Assembly (NCBI GenBank): GCA_037833965.1
Contig: AP031353.1
Span: 10,542,501 to 10,606,500 of the forward strand
DNA from: Marchantia polymorpha subsp. ruderalis
Taxonomy: Eukaryota; Streptophyta; Marchantiopsida; Marchantiales; Marchantiaceae
Direction: 5' to 3'
DNA length: 64,000 nt
Part shown: positions 33,515 through 45,217 of the stretch, piece after piece
Position numbering within the stretch: the first letter of the stretch is position 1
How the letters are laid out: each line of letters starts with the position of its first letter
The notes under the pieces: generated by a model
Seen by the model: the letters and a program-made list of their open reading frames with translations, nothing else
Told to the model about the DNA's origin: nothing
Databases searched by the model: none
Made by a program: the position numbers and the translations under genes

Positions 33515-35111
33515 CTCTACATTCAGGGAACAGAACTCGATACATGTGCAGAGGGGACTTCATTCACATCGGGCACTCCGTTCGACCACCGAGAGAAACT
33601 AATTTCTGCCAGACACTGTCCCACAGCGGATTACATTGAGATGTGAGGTTTCATGTGTACTTAGAGACGCATTTTTCTGTATTGGCCTTCTTTCTATCAG
33701 CAAACCAGATCATCAATGCATGACTAGCTCGTCCCAAGGAGGAAATATTGTCATTTCTAGAGAAATTCAGAAATTCTGTACTAACAGCAACCGTGACTTC
33801 GACGACAGATATGTGAGGCAGATCGCGAGACTGGACCTTTCTGGAAACCTTAGGAAACCTCATCTGCACTAGAGACCGTGCAATTCAATGTCAAATTATA
33901 TGGACCAGATCCATACCAAAAACTGTACGCACCTCCTCGTACTGCTCTAACGTCAGCACGATACTTGTGCCAAAAAGTGTAACGAGTCATGAATTCACTG
34001 AGTGATTTCAAGTTTCAAGTGACGATTTGTGTTGCGCAGTGGCTCGAATTAGAGTTCCACCCTGGTATGTCCAACGCTTCTCGAGCAGTTGTGTTAGGAG
34101 GCGGTGCACCGTTCAAGTTGCACGGCTTATGGGTGATGAGAAAATCATAGTGTCCAGTGGAGGAGAAGTTGGCAACCATTCTCATCTCAGACATAAGTAC
34201 GACCAGCTGAGGACCTACCAAAGCAACAATGACTGTCCGTAATCATTCCATTCAAAATAAGACTGCCCTGTGCGCCGGGTGAAATAAAGCCACCTAAGAG
34301 CGTTTCCAAACTATCAGAAACTGCATGGGATCCCGAGGAGCCCTTTCCGGCATTGACGTGAGATCGGAAGTAGCTGTCACCATTGGAAAACTACAATGAC
34401 ACAATCTTTGCTTCCATTCTCATTGGCCACTAACGCCGAATGAAAATCAACAAAACCACTATGGAAATTGCTTGGAATCAAAAAGTACCTGGAGTAAATG
34501 AAGAAAAATGATTGCAGGATGATATTATTACGATTTCATGTGTAAAAAGCGGAGCTGAAAAGTGAGCCCTTTTCGAACAAAAGAATATGAAATACACACT
34601 TCTCGAATGTGATCCACACTACTGAACAAAGTCTTCCTCCGAAGTTGTTCGTCGGTGGAGATGTAGAATGAATCAATTCGAAACAAAGAAGCCAAGAAAC
34701 CCTAGCATCAATTTCAAGAGATTTTCGAAACGTGTACCGGTTTCTAGTCCAGCACTTGCTTGAGCACGCGCTGGTTTTTTTCCGTCCCCGTCCTCGTCCT
34801 CGTCCATTTTTGTCAAAGTGTTCATCCGCGTAATAGAAGAAGCAAGTAACGACTTCAAATCCTATGCTCTGGCAGACATCAACTGCCATTGCTCTGTGAC
34901 TTCAAAATGTCTCGCTCACTTCTCAGTTTCCGGATCAAGAATTCCATCGAGTCACGACCTATGATGCGGAATTCATTGTACCTCACCTCTATTCGCAACA
35001 CTGCAGAAATTTGAGGTCAAATAGCTCCTTCTACATTCAAGTCGAAAGCGTTCCTATCGTAAGCGTTCAGACCCTTCGCTTTGAACACCAGATTGCTCCT
35101 TGACACAGGGA
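33515..35111. other. Intergenic between convergent genes
   Basis: This holds the 3' flanks of the formiminotransferase-like and ferredoxin genes. A CGAGGACGAGGACGGGG-like simple repeat near 34780-34803 gives a Gly/Arg-rich frame on the minus strand that I do not accept as a gene. Confidence 0.5.
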
Positions 35112-35570
35112 TTAGTTGGACATCCAGGGCCTGGCCTCTGGGATGGCGAAAGCCATACCGTCGAGCTTGCGGTCCAAGACGATCTGGCAAGCGAGTCTGG
35201 TGTGGGTATCAACAGCCTGTCCCTTGGGTTGATGCTTTTCCAAGATTTCCATCTCGTCCTCTGATCTGGGAGGCAGCTTCTCGAGCCACTCGCCAGCAAC
35301 ACTGACCTCGCACTCAGCTCCACACTGCGTAAGATCCTCGGTCCTGTGAGATTCGCCCTCGATCAATCCGCTTCTCACTAAAGTCTTGAGCAGCGTCTGC
35401 CCAACAAGACCCCTTATCGCGTGACGGCTACCATTCTCCTCAGCGATCGCTGTGAGCCTGACCGTGCTCTCCAGGACCTTCGGAGCTGATCTAGGGATCG
35501 CGCTGCTCACGCTCGCTACCGCTGTGTGCGCGAACCGCACCTGCACCAGCCTCCTCAATGCTGTCGCCAT
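35112..35570 (-). CDS. C1-FDX: C1-FDX-type mitochondrial ferredoxin-like subunit of complex I
   Basis: An intronless 152-residue protein starting at ATG 35570. It has a basic, hydroxylated N-terminus (MATALRRLVQVRFAH) fitting a mitochondrial presequence, a ferredoxin-fold body (LVGQTLLKTLVRSGLI) and the plant-specific block CGAECEVSVAGEWLEKLPPR, then THTRLACQIVL and a C-terminus AIPEARPWM. This resembles Arabidopsis At3g07480, described as the ferredoxin that bridges the membrane arm with its carbonic-anhydrase domain and the matrix arm of plant complex I. Only three Cys are present (83, 87, 128), so a normal four-Cys [2Fe-2S] site cannot form as in photosynthetic ferredoxin. That fits a structural role. 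The family assignment is from memory of the motif. Confidence 0.8.
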   Translation of the reverse strand: MATALRRLVQVRFAHTAVASVSSAIPRSAPKVLESTVRLTAIAEENGSRHAIRGLVGQTLLKTLVRSGLIEGESHRTEDLTQCGAECEVSVAGEWLEKLPPRSEDEMEILEKHQPKGQAVDTHTRLACQIVLDRKLDGMAFAIPEARPWMSN

Positions 35571-36679
35571 TGCTATCTACAGCCACAGACATGGACATCC
35601 TCAAAAAGCGTCCCTGCTGCTCGCAACAATCAACTACTATCTTAAAACAGCAGAAGATGCAAACATCCGCAGTGAGGTACATCTTTTGGGTTTTGTGAGG
35701 TACATCCAACCCAACCCAACCCAATACACAACAACTCTGAGCACGGCATCGTCTGCCAGCTGAATTCGAGCCCAATTACAAGACGATTCAACGCGATTCT
35801 CTAAAATAAGATCAAAATCCTAGGCATACAGTGGCGAAATGCACTCTAGAAAGACTAAACAAATGCGAGAACAACACAATGGGAAACTCTTCGCAGTGAA
35901 CTCAAATCGCACACGGAAACCTTCCGCAAAAGTCTAATCTTCCGTCCGACCAATCGTGGCTTCCCATACGCAAGCCCAGGAAAGCAAACTCACCGATCGA
36001 AACAAGGAGAGAATCAGCAACGACCCGCGACGGGATCCAGGAAGAGAGTGTTGGGAAGGCTCGAATGAATGAGAGACAACCCTCGAGAGTCGAGAGCTCG
36101 CTCCAAGAAGGCAGTCGAAGGGGCAAGAACGAAGAAGGAGGAGAATCTTCTCCTCGGCCTGAACCGCGTGGGCACAAACTGCGGTCACAAAAGTTACCGC
36201 GGTTCAGAAAAGACCAACGGAGTCACCGATGCGATGAAAACTTGCTCGAAGTCGCTGCTACTGCGTCGAACTGTGGTCGCGGTTGATACGGACACGGTGA
36301 ACAAGGTGCCCCTGTCAGCGCAGTCGTCGACGTAGAGGCAAACACGCCGCGAATTGCGTGCAGAAGCGTTGAGTTGAGCTGAGCTGAGGTGGGGGGCAGC
36401 GGGAGACGTTGCGCCGGTGTTTGATTTGAACTGTGGAGCTGGGGCAAATTTGCAAGCAACGGATGGACGGACCTCGGAGAAGAATGAATGCGTGCGTGCA
36501 GCCCCGAGGGAAGAATTATGAGCTCACGAGGAGCTCCGGTCGTGCACGAGGGCGATGATCCTCGAATGTGAGGAAGGAAGGAAGGAAGATTGGTCGATCG
36601 ATTTTGATCGAATGTGCGTGTGGCCGTGGTTCGAAAATCCATTTCCGCGCGAGGAGGAGGAGCATTCGACTGCGCAAAG
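35571..36679. promoter_or_regulatory. Divergent promoter region shared by ferredoxin and STIP genes
   Basis: The two start codons are 1.1 kb apart and face away from each other. The right half is GC-rich and purine-rich just before the STIP start. No gene is supported inside, although short ATG-started frames occur on both strands (for example 36069-36335). Confidence 0.5.
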
Positions 36680-39232
36680 ATGGACGAGTATCAGCACATG
36701 GAGAGGTTTAGCATGGAGAACGATTACACCGACGGCCAGTGGGTCGGTGGAGAGTATTTCTATCGGAAGCGGAAAGAGAAGCATAACCAGACGAAGGAAG
36801 AGGCGTTGTATGGAGTCTTTGAGGAGAGCGATTCCGATGAGGATTCTTCCAAAAGAAGACGGCGTGGGGATTTGATGAAGAAGAGTGATTTGACGAAACC
36901 TGTAGCGTTCGTGTCGACTGGGATCGTGCAGCCCGCGGAGGAGGCCGAGAAGGTCGCAGCAGATGACGAAGAAGCGCAGGCGGAGAGGCCGGGATTAGGT
37001 TCAGGATCATCGGGGTTCAAGGCTGCCATGGCGAGGAATGATGAGGACGAGGATCAAGATCTTCTGCCCACTGCATTCGGTCGCCAAATTCTCGAGGCCG
37101 CCGAGAGGAGACAGAGACAGAAGGAGAAGGCTCAAATTTCAGCATCCACGAGCAAAGCTTCGGAGCATGGCATTTCTGGAGGTCCTGAGGTGGGCACATT
37201 TGAGAAGCACACGAAGGGAATAGGGTTGAAATTGCTGGAGAAGATGGGGTACAAAGGAGGTGGGCTGGGTAAAAACCAGCAGGGAATTGCGGCCCCAATC
37301 GAGGCCAAGCTTCGACCTGTGAAGATGGGAATGGGGTTTAACGATTTCAGGGAGACGAGCACTGGCTTGCCACCTGCTCCCGGGGGCACGGGTGCCCAGG
37401 AGATGGTCAAAGAAGTGAAAGAGAAGCCCAAAGAGAAGCTATGGCACGTGAGGAACCGAAACAAGAAAAATAAGGATTATGTTACGGCATCGGAGCTCCT
37501 CTCACAAAAGCAGGGAGTGGAGACAGTGCAAACTGTGCTGGATATGAGAGGGCCTCAGGTGCGGGTTTTAACAAATTTAGAGAGCTTGAATGCAGAGAAT
37601 GTTGCCAAGGAGGAGAATAGACCTATGCCTGAGCTGCAGCACAATATCCGCCTCATAGTAGATTTAGCTGAAGCAGAAATTCAAGTGTGTGACAGGAAGC
37701 TGGCACACGAAAGAGATTCCATAGTGATCCTGAAGAAAGAAACAGAACGGTTGCAGATTGAGGTGGCTACTCAGAAACAACAAATAGATGTCATCGAAAC
37801 CATCATGGGTTCAATACAAAAGTTGCAGGAGAAGATTGCCGCTGGTGGGATGAGTCTCGAGTCCATGGCTGGTTCGTTCGCTACTCTGCAGGCAAGGCAT
37901 AGGGAAGATTACAAAGTTTATGACGTAGGGATAATTGCTCTGTCATACGTGCTGCCCTCCTTGGTGTCTCTGTTCCGTGGTTGGGAACCACTTCAACATC
38001 CGCGTCATGGCATTGAGATTATGAGCGCATGGCAAGGTCTCCTGCAGGGCGATGAACCAAAGGATTACTCTGTTTTTCCGGATACAGAATCTGCATACGG
38101 AGGTACTTCTTCACCTTACACTCAACTAGTGATGGAGGCTGTCATGCCTGCGGTCCGCACAGCAACTACGAATTTTTGGGAACCACGGGATCCGGAGCCG
38201 ATGTTGAGGTTTCTCGAAGCATGGGATAAGCTGTTACCTTCTGGAATCCTGCAAAACATCTTGGAACAGCTGGTCATGCCGAAATTGTCAGTAGCTGTAG
38301 ATATGTGGGATCCTCGTCAAGAAACAGTACCCATACACGCCTGGCTTCATCCATGGCTTCCGCTTCTCGGTTCACGTATGGAGGGTCTGTATCTGCCCAT
38401 AAGATACAAGCTTACCACTGCTCTCCAGGCCTGGCACCCGAGTGATACGTCAGCTTACTCCTTGCTGTCCCCATGGCAGGCTGTTTTTGATGCTGGCAGT
38501 TGGGAGCAGCTGCTAGTCCGGTCGATTATGCCGAAGCTCATGTATGCACTTCAAGAGTTAGTCGTGAATCCTGCCCATCAGCAGCTAGAAGAATTCAATT
38601 GGGTTATGGCTTGGGCCACAGCCTTGCCAGCCCATCACATGGCCGGAATGTTGGAATCCGGCTTCTTCCCAAAGTGGCAGCAGGTGTTATATCACTGGCT
38701 GTGTTCAAATCCCAACTTCGATGAGGTTACTCAATGGTACTTGGGCTGGAAATCGTTGTTCCCCGCGGAGCTGCTTGCAAATGAGAGGATACGGAGGCAG
38801 CTGAATGTGGCACTGGACATGATGAACCAGGCCGTCGAGGGAGCTCCGGTTGTCCAGCCAGGTGCGAGAGAGAACGTAAGCTACCTACGAGTCACAGAGC
38901 AGCGCCATTTCGAGTTTCAGCAACAAGCGGCCTTCACCAAACAACAACAGCAACATGCGGCGTCCACCTATGGAGTCGACAGCTTTGGAACAGAAAATAT
39001 CAGTCTGAAGGAGATTGTGGAGGGATTTGCTCAAGATAACGACATCCAGTTCGTTCCGAAGCTTGGGCGTGTACATGAGGGTTTACAGGTATACGCATTT
39101 GGTGCGGTTAGTGTATGCGTCGATACTGCCAAGCAGAAGCTGGTTGCTCAGACAGGAGACACATGGGTGTCTGTTTCCTTGGATCAGCTTCTGGAAATGA
39201 ACCGCAGTCGAAGCGGAAGGCGGTGGAAGTAA
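36680..39232 (+). CDS. STIPL1: STIP/TFIP11 G-patch spliceosome-disassembly protein, intronless
   Basis: One uninterrupted frame of 850 residues from ATG 36680. The frame is open 22 codons further up, but MDEYQHMERFSMENDYTDGQ is the conserved family start. Order of domains: TIP_N region with the acidic/basic blocks (1 to about 110), a G-patch at about 177-222 (GIGLKLLEKMGYKGGGLGK), a coiled-coil-like Glu/Lys/Gln stretch near 330-385, then the long GCFC region with many Trp residues, and a C-terminal conserved end (DNDIQFVPKLGRVHEGLQVY). TFIP11 proteins bind the DEAH helicase Prp43/DHX15 through the G-patch and help release the intron-lariat spliceosome in the nucleus. The length matches the Arabidopsis protein (about 849 as remembered). 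Nothing is truncated. Confidence 0.95.
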   Translation: MDEYQHMERFSMENDYTDGQWVGGEYFYRKRKEKHNQTKEEALYGVFEESDSDEDSSKRRRRGDLMKKSDLTKPVAFVSTGIVQPAEEAEKVAADDEEAQAERPGLGSGSSGFKAAMARNDEDEDQDLLPTAFGRQILEAAERRQRQKEKAQISASTSKASEHGISGGPEVGTFEKHTKGIGLKLLEKMGYKGGGLGKNQQGIAAPIEAKLRPVKMGMGFNDFRETSTGLPPAPGGTGAQEMVKEVKEKPKEKLWHVRNRNKKNKDYVTASELLSQKQGVETVQTVLDMRGPQVRVLTNLESLNAENVAKEENRPMPELQHNIRLIVDLAEAEIQVCDRKLAHERDSIVILKKETERLQIEVATQKQQIDVIETIMGSIQKLQEKIAAGGMSLESMAGSFATLQARHREDYKVYDVGIIALSYVLPSLVSLFRGWEPLQHPRHGIEIMSAWQGLLQGDEPKDYSVFPDTESAYGGTSSPYTQLVMEAVMPAVRTATTNFWEPRDPEPMLRFLEAWDKLLPSGILQNILEQLVMPKLSVAVDMWDPRQETVPIHAWLHPWLPLLGSRMEGLYLPIRYKLTTALQAWHPSDTSAYSLLSPWQAVFDAGSWEQLLVRSIMPKLMYALQELVVNPAHQQLEEFNWVMAWATALPAHHMAGMLESGFFPKWQQVLYHWLCSNPNFDEVTQWYLGWKSLFPAELLANERIRRQLNVALDMMNQAVEGAPVVQPGARENVSYLRVTEQRHFEFQQQAAFTKQQQQHAASTYGVDSFGTENISLKEIVEGFAQDNDIQFVPKLGRVHEGLQVYAFGAVSVCVDTAKQKLVAQTGDTWVSVSLDQLLEMNRSRSGRRWK

Positions 39233-40233
39233 GTCTTTTGATCTGAACCTGGATGCATGAGAAGCTCTGCGTCTGCAATCGCTCGTGACAAGAAACTTGG
39301 GAAACATGTTCAAGGAGCAGTTTGTTTTTCGAGAACGTCTTTGAAGAATCGATGCAGAGCTCGCAAACGTCGATGCACAAAGTCCATCGACCTTTGCTGG
39401 GGAGTTCCTTCGTCCGCGGGAAACTGCGCATGGCAGCTGTCGAACACTCGTTGATACCTGAGTACTCGACAGACCGTGGAATGAAGAAGTGAGTTTCGTT
39501 GGTTTTGGCGCTCTGCCTTCTACCTCTCCACCTGGTTAAATCGATGGCAGACGTGCCGATGGAAGGTACACGCCGAAGTCAAGCCAGAAGCGTACTGGTG
39601 TTTGGAGCGCTCAATACGTAAGACACTCTTTTCTGCAACAATCCGTGGTACAAAGCACCTGATGTGGATGCGGGTCTATATTAATACTTGCAACTTGCAA
39701 GCTTGTAGTCTTGGGTGTCACAGGTCAATACTCTCATAGATTATTTCTTCACCCTATCTAGTAAGCTAGCGGTAGCCAGGCCTTCAGTTTTGGAAATACA
39801 TGTCTCATGCCATTGTAGAAGTCGTTTAGAAAGCTTTCTTGGTGAACTGCTGAGATATTATGGGCAGCAACTGTTTACGATAGATGACTGATGAATTGAG
39901 ACTATGCCTGTTGATTAGGAACTCAAATTTTTTTTCGTTGTTTTGGCAAATGGTTTGTGTTGGATTGAAAGGATTGAACAAGAGAAGGAAAATATATTTT
40001 TTTATCTGCAGTGATGCTTTACTTAATCTCTTGTTTGATGAATGCAGAGTATCAGGATTCGCCAGGTGAATTTCAGCTTCTTGATCTCTTATGATGAAGC
40101 TCATGATCCGCGTGAAGCATCGTTCTGGAGTATTGAAGACACCTGCTTCTACAAACAAGAGGTGAAGGGATGATGGATAAATCAATTTATTGCCTTTCAA
40201 GGACCTGTACATGGAATCAGATTGCGAGGATTC

Positions 40234-40265
40234 AAAAATCTCCTCTGGCGCCAGAGGAGATTTTT
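40234..40265. repeat. Perfect 32-bp palindrome, no loop
   Basis: AAAAATCTCCTCTGGC (40234-40249) is followed at once by its exact reverse complement GCCAGAGGAGATTTTT (40250-40265). Confidence 0.95.
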
Positions 40266-41318
40266 GGCATACATTGCCGTTGATCATGATTTGGAACAGG
40301 GGTCAGTATATAAACTGACGAGAGGAACCTCATCCCTCCATCAATGGGCCTAGCTGGTAGTATATGTCGAAGATTTGGCGTCGTTTATGGACCCTTCTGA
40401 ATCAGGGGTCTGCCGATCTTGTTCTTCTGTAGTTCGTAGTTCGCAGAATCGCAGAAAAGAACCTTAAAGTTTTTCTGTACAGAAGTGGAGAACTTTGAAC
40501 TGAAGCTTCTCAACCTCTAGCCGAGATCGTACTCACTTCTGAGAGATGACAACAAGCTTAAGGTTTGCTGACTTCTCAAGTTCAAAGTGAAGTCTGTGAA
40601 CAGGAAACTTTTTTAAATATCTGAGCCACCACCGGTTCCATTCCTGATCTATTCCAGGATAAATCTCCATGTTCGAGGAAAGCATTCGTCGAGTCCCAAG
40701 ATTATTCGACTCTTGTAAAGAGTACCAATCTTCTCCTTGAACCTGTAGCAGTCCTCTCCGTAAGAAGTATTTGTGTACGCTTACTTGGGGGTGCAATCCA
40801 TCATATCTTTATAACTTCAGTGTTTATCCACGTTGCGTCTACTGTTTTCAGTAGACATAACCTGGATTGTATTGAAGTTACACTGGCCAAACCATATCTA
40901 GTGAGTAAAGCTTAGCTGAATCTCACGTTCCAATCCCTGCACTTCCCACCTAGTTCTAGAGTTGTAGACTTTTCCAAGTAACTGTTTCCAAGATAGGGAG
41001 TATGGATGTTACAAAAACTTGATTTGGCAATACATATAGATTGACTGCAGGTGCACTCTGCCCCTGCCGGGTTAATCATTGAAACGTGAAATGATGCAAC
41101 GAATCGCAAATTCTGGAAACTTGTCTTTTCTTCACCCACAACGCTCCACAACAAAAGCCAGCCGCATTTGAATATCATTGTACTACGAGTTTGACAATTC
41201 GCATCACTCTCAAGGATACAGAGTCGTTCTTCATTTGGATCCACCGCCTCCGCATCTAAATGGTGCAGGGAAGAATTCCAGCATCTGCGATGAAGCACCT
41301 CAACTTACACGAACACTT

Positions 41319-41460
41319 ATCGAAACCACAGCATACGCAAGAATCAAGAGGGTTTAGGCATAGCCGGAGAGGCTTGCCCAAAGTTTAGAATCGAAACCAC
41401 TGCACATGCAAGAATCAAGAAGGTTTAGGCATAGTCGGAGAGGCTTGCCCAAAGTTTAGA
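41319..41460. repeat. Tandem duplication of a 71-bp unit
   Basis: Copies at 41319-41389 and 41390-41460 both run from ATCGAAACCAC to CCCAAAGTTTAGA, differing at about half a dozen positions. This indicates a fairly recent duplication. Confidence 0.95.
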
Positions 41461-43111
41461 AATTCACTATAGTACTGCTAAGTGGCAGATGTAGCGACAA
41501 CCAGTAATCTCACGCTGGGATGTCAGCCGAAGACCTACTGGGGCCTAAATAGACGTATCCTATACATCTATGTAATAACTTCCAAAAACCAATTTCCTGC
41601 GCGCCATTCATTAAATATTGACATGAACGGCCAAAGCAGGTAGGAGACATGGCGCCGCTCCAAATGCAGTCAAACCCGTGGTTAATAGTACAATTTTAGA
41701 ATACTGTTACAATGGGGGCAGAGTTGAAACCCCAGAGCCAGAGACATGGTAAAAGGAGCGAACCAGGTACATGGAAATTTCATTCTGTTTTTTAATTTAT
41801 ATGAACCTTGTTAACGCAAGTCATTGCAAACTGCAGTTGTGACTCATGTTCAGAGCACGAGGGAACAATCGTTGGTCGTCGAAAGAGTGAATCCTGGCGT
41901 ATAGTTGGGACTTGACAGCTACTGTCGTAGGCCTGGGCAGAGATGGAACTCGAAACTATACAAACTGTTCTACCTGATGCTTCTGTCAGATGAGACAAGC
42001 GATCAGTCAATAACGACTCTGGTGTGTTAGCACGACGTTTGGAACAAATGTCATCCGAGACCCAACCGTCAGCCCTGGAATCCGTAAACCACTCAGGTGC
42101 GATCAGTCGCCATAATGATCACATGGGTCAGAATTTGAAGGAATAGTGAGAGGCCCATGTGTGCAGAGTAACGCTCGGAGTGGAGGTTACAGCATCTGGG
42201 AGGTTTGCTCGGGGTTCCCTCGGGGAAAGGTGTTCACTGTATTCGGAACATGGCGATCGGTTAAAGTAGTTGGGAGTCACTCGAAACGGTGACTTACATG
42301 GAGAAATTACTGATTGTGCCCTTTGTAGTATAGAGGTCGATGACAGTTTGGAAGTCGAGTCAACACTTGGGTGGTAAAAACTTTGTGTGGACTGCAAGTT
42401 CCTACTTATCTGCATTGGATTCAGTCTTCGAGATCCTGTGGGGTACCAGACATCTGAGACGGAATATGTGCTTGGATAGAAAAAGCTCAACGCCTTTGTA
42501 TTACAAAATTTGGTGTGACAGATTGTTTTCATTTTTCTGGCATGACTCTTGGCACGACAACATGTCCGAACAGGAGTTGCTGAGCTGTTCGATCACAGCA
42601 GCCCGTGCACAGTCTACGCCCTTTGCATCTGACCGGAAGCTACACTACTAGGCGACACCACGGGGAAGATCTGCACTGCCCAGTGGAGATCTTCCTGCTT
42701 GAGAAATGATGCCCCGCTGATACTCTCATATTTGTCACGTTTATGCTTCATGTGTGGCCTTCCTACTCCTCTTTACAAGGGCTTCATGGCTACTGAAACC
42801 AGGAAGAAGTAAGCCTCCAAAATTCCTCACCATCATTCGGTCCTGATGGTAAACAACTACCTCCAGTGAGCAGCGCTGCCTGTAAAACTCCAGCGCATGA
42901 GTGAGCGCTGCGTGCTCAATTTTCAGCTCATCGACTCGCCGAGGACCTTGGTCCAGCTCAGTGCTCGTTCGATGACGAGCGACTTTATGCAGGGCTGTTG
43001 CAGCCACATCGTGCAATATTCCGTGAGAGCTTCGCTCGTCGTGTCCAGCCCCAAAGCGTCGACGATCTGCTTCTGCCAGAGTGCACACTCGCATGTGGTT
43101 AACGACGCTCT

Positions 43112-44842
43112 TCAAACATCATCGGGCAAGCTAGCTCGGTCAGAGATCCATCCTCCCGACCGAAATGTGGTCTCGGGCTGAGCTGACGTGACGGGACGGG
43201 ACGTGCCGTCATTAAGGGACGAGGCAGACAAAAGCCCCAACTCTGAAATCCTGCCTACCAACCGACGGATCTCATCGACACGATCGGCACTCGAGCCCTG
43301 CAGCATCAGATTTGTTGTACTCCGACTAAAAGTGGAATGCACAAATATCTGAAAGCACGGATCTGCACGGACCGTGTCCGATCCGTGTCAGGTGAACTCG
43401 GTTCTACGGACTGAGCAGAGGGAGAGTGAGTGAGCAGAATCATTGCGCTTCAAATAATTCAAACCTGCATATGATAGTCCTCTTCGAGCATTTTGTAGAT
43501 GAGGGCCATCATGGAGGAATATTCGGCGAACGAAATTCGGCCTTGGTTCGCATCCCGCGTCTGCAGAGCCCCGAATCATCATCGTTAGCATGGTACGATG
43601 ACATTGCCCACTTTCCTAGCGACGCAACCCGAGCTTCATTCCACATTCACTCACTCACCGCCTGGTCAGCTGCCAAGCCGCCTTCAATGCCAGTCGAGAG
43701 GTTGAATCTCTCCAGTTGCATCGTGACCTCCTGTTCAGAATGGTCTTTGATGGCATCCTTCGAAATTCCAACAAGATAATTCAAGACATCGTGCGCTGAG
43801 GAAGGGATGTAAACAAGCCAACTTTGAGATTATTATGGAACACGAGGACGCAAAACCACAGAATCGTCAGCGCTCTCTGGGAATGGAATAAAATGCAGCT
43901 CGACCCAAGACGGAATGGATTATTTGAACCCTAATAAATTGAGCTCTCGCCAGTCTCGCATTGCAGCAAATGCATCAATCGAGCTCAGTGATGGTGCTCG
44001 CAAGTCGACACGTACCTTCCTTCAGGTACGAGCACAATCTGGCGATTGCAGAGTCCACTGCGCATCGTCACCTTGTAAGAAAACAGAGCCCACCGTCAGA
44101 CGAGAAGTTCATGCCGAATGGCCGAATGGCCGTCACCTCACCTCACCTCACAACAAGGTGCCCACCCACCCACCGGGAAAGTGCCTCTCATGCCAACCTC
44201 TCTCTTCACAGTCGCTTACACTTGGCATCCAGAGCTTTGGACGTGTTCTCGAGCCAACTACCGGGGCCGAGGAAATCCGACAGTCGTTGACTGTGCGCAG
44301 CCGCCGCCACTCGGGCGATATATTCTGCCTCCTCCGACTTCGCCCTCCGGTATGCCTCTAAACAATTAATTGCTCGGAATCAGACGACGATACACACAAC
44401 AGCTCGAGTCGAGATGAGATGAGAGTCAAAGCAAATTTGAAGGTCATGAATATTTTATTTATTCGACTGGAGGATTGCAGAAATCATGACAATTCGGGTC
44501 GTCGAGCCCGCTTCTTCTACACCTCTCCCAAAATACTCACCGAGGTTTTTCCCATACTCCACGAGAATCTGCTCGCCGAGCTTGTGCAAGCCGTTCAAGT
44601 AAAGCACCCTGCAGACACACAGAAAATCCCCGTCTCAGAAATCTCATCCAATCCGCACCACCGAGTGCAAATCTGCGCACCAACAACAGAGCAAACACAC
44701 GACAAGACATCTCGTCCGACGTTCTGCGGACAGCAGCGCAGAGCAGAGCAGATGAGAGCGAGGCAATTCGAGACACGGCATGAATGGCAGCGGCAGCTCA
44801 CCAATCCATGAAGAGTTTGAACGATTCCTCAATCGCGGCCAT
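43112..44842 (-). CDS. Unrecognised protein with an EF-hand-like segment, seven exons
   Basis: Exons 44842-44802, 44608-44541, 44357-44220, 44071-44030, 43795-43659, 43560-43465 and 43348-43112 join in phase through GT-AG introns and give 252 residues. It starts MAAIEESFKLFMDWVLYLNG and continues with a helical, Ala/Glu-rich stretch (AYRRAKSEEAEYIARVAAAA). A segment DANQGRISFAEY resembles an EF-hand loop but is one residue short and lacks some ligands, so calcium binding is doubtful. It ends RSGGWISDRASLPDDV. The 42-base exon 4 is the least sure; its donor GTACCT is weak. No transit peptide or membrane helix is visible. I do not recognise the family. Evidence that it is a gene is the agreement of all seven exon phases and strong splice sites (GTGAGT, GTGAGC, GTAAGC). 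Confidence 0.65.
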
Positions 44843-45185
44843 CCTTCGATCGCTCGATTGATCACTCACTCGCACCTCCACCGCAATCGCCACCGCAGAT
44901 GCCACTCACTCACCCAGCCACCCAGCCACACTGGACCCCTGCTCGATTCGAATTGCAAATTCGGCAGCAGGTCCTCGCCGCTTATCTCTTGCACCTCGCA
45001 CCTCGCGTTCGTGCGTGCGTGCATGCGTGCCTCCCTGCCCGAGCCGTAAACCGCAGCAGCAGCCGTAATATTAGTAGGCGAGAGAGAGAGAGAGGAGACA
45101 AGGGGATGCGAGTGCTGCTGGATTGGACTCGACTTCTACAGCAGGCTGCAGTTCAGGGCAGTGCAGAGCAGAGCAGAGCAGCCGA

Positions 45186-45217
<32 letters not shown>

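Larger units (their letters stand above)
39233..43111. other. Intergenic region with palindrome and tandem duplication
   Basis: No gene is supported. It begins with the STIP 3' UTR. It contains a 32-bp perfect palindrome at 40234-40265 and a 71-bp tandem duplication at 41319-41460. The last 190 bases (42925-43111) remain open in frame with the neighbouring minus-strand gene after its stop; see findings. Confidence 0.5.

Noticed and set aside
34536..34889. Gly/Arg-rich 117-codon minus-strand frame
   Set aside because: The Gly/Arg run is a short simple repeat and the rest has no coding character.
39826..40287. 153-codon minus-strand frame
   Set aside because: It runs through the perfect palindrome and AT-rich 3' flank sequence, with no protein-like features.
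42741..43115. 124-codon minus-strand frame overlapping the end of the seven-exon gene
   Set aside because: It begins without ATG and is in a different frame from the upstream exons. It may only reflect GC-rich openness, though it competes with the read-through frame noted in findings.
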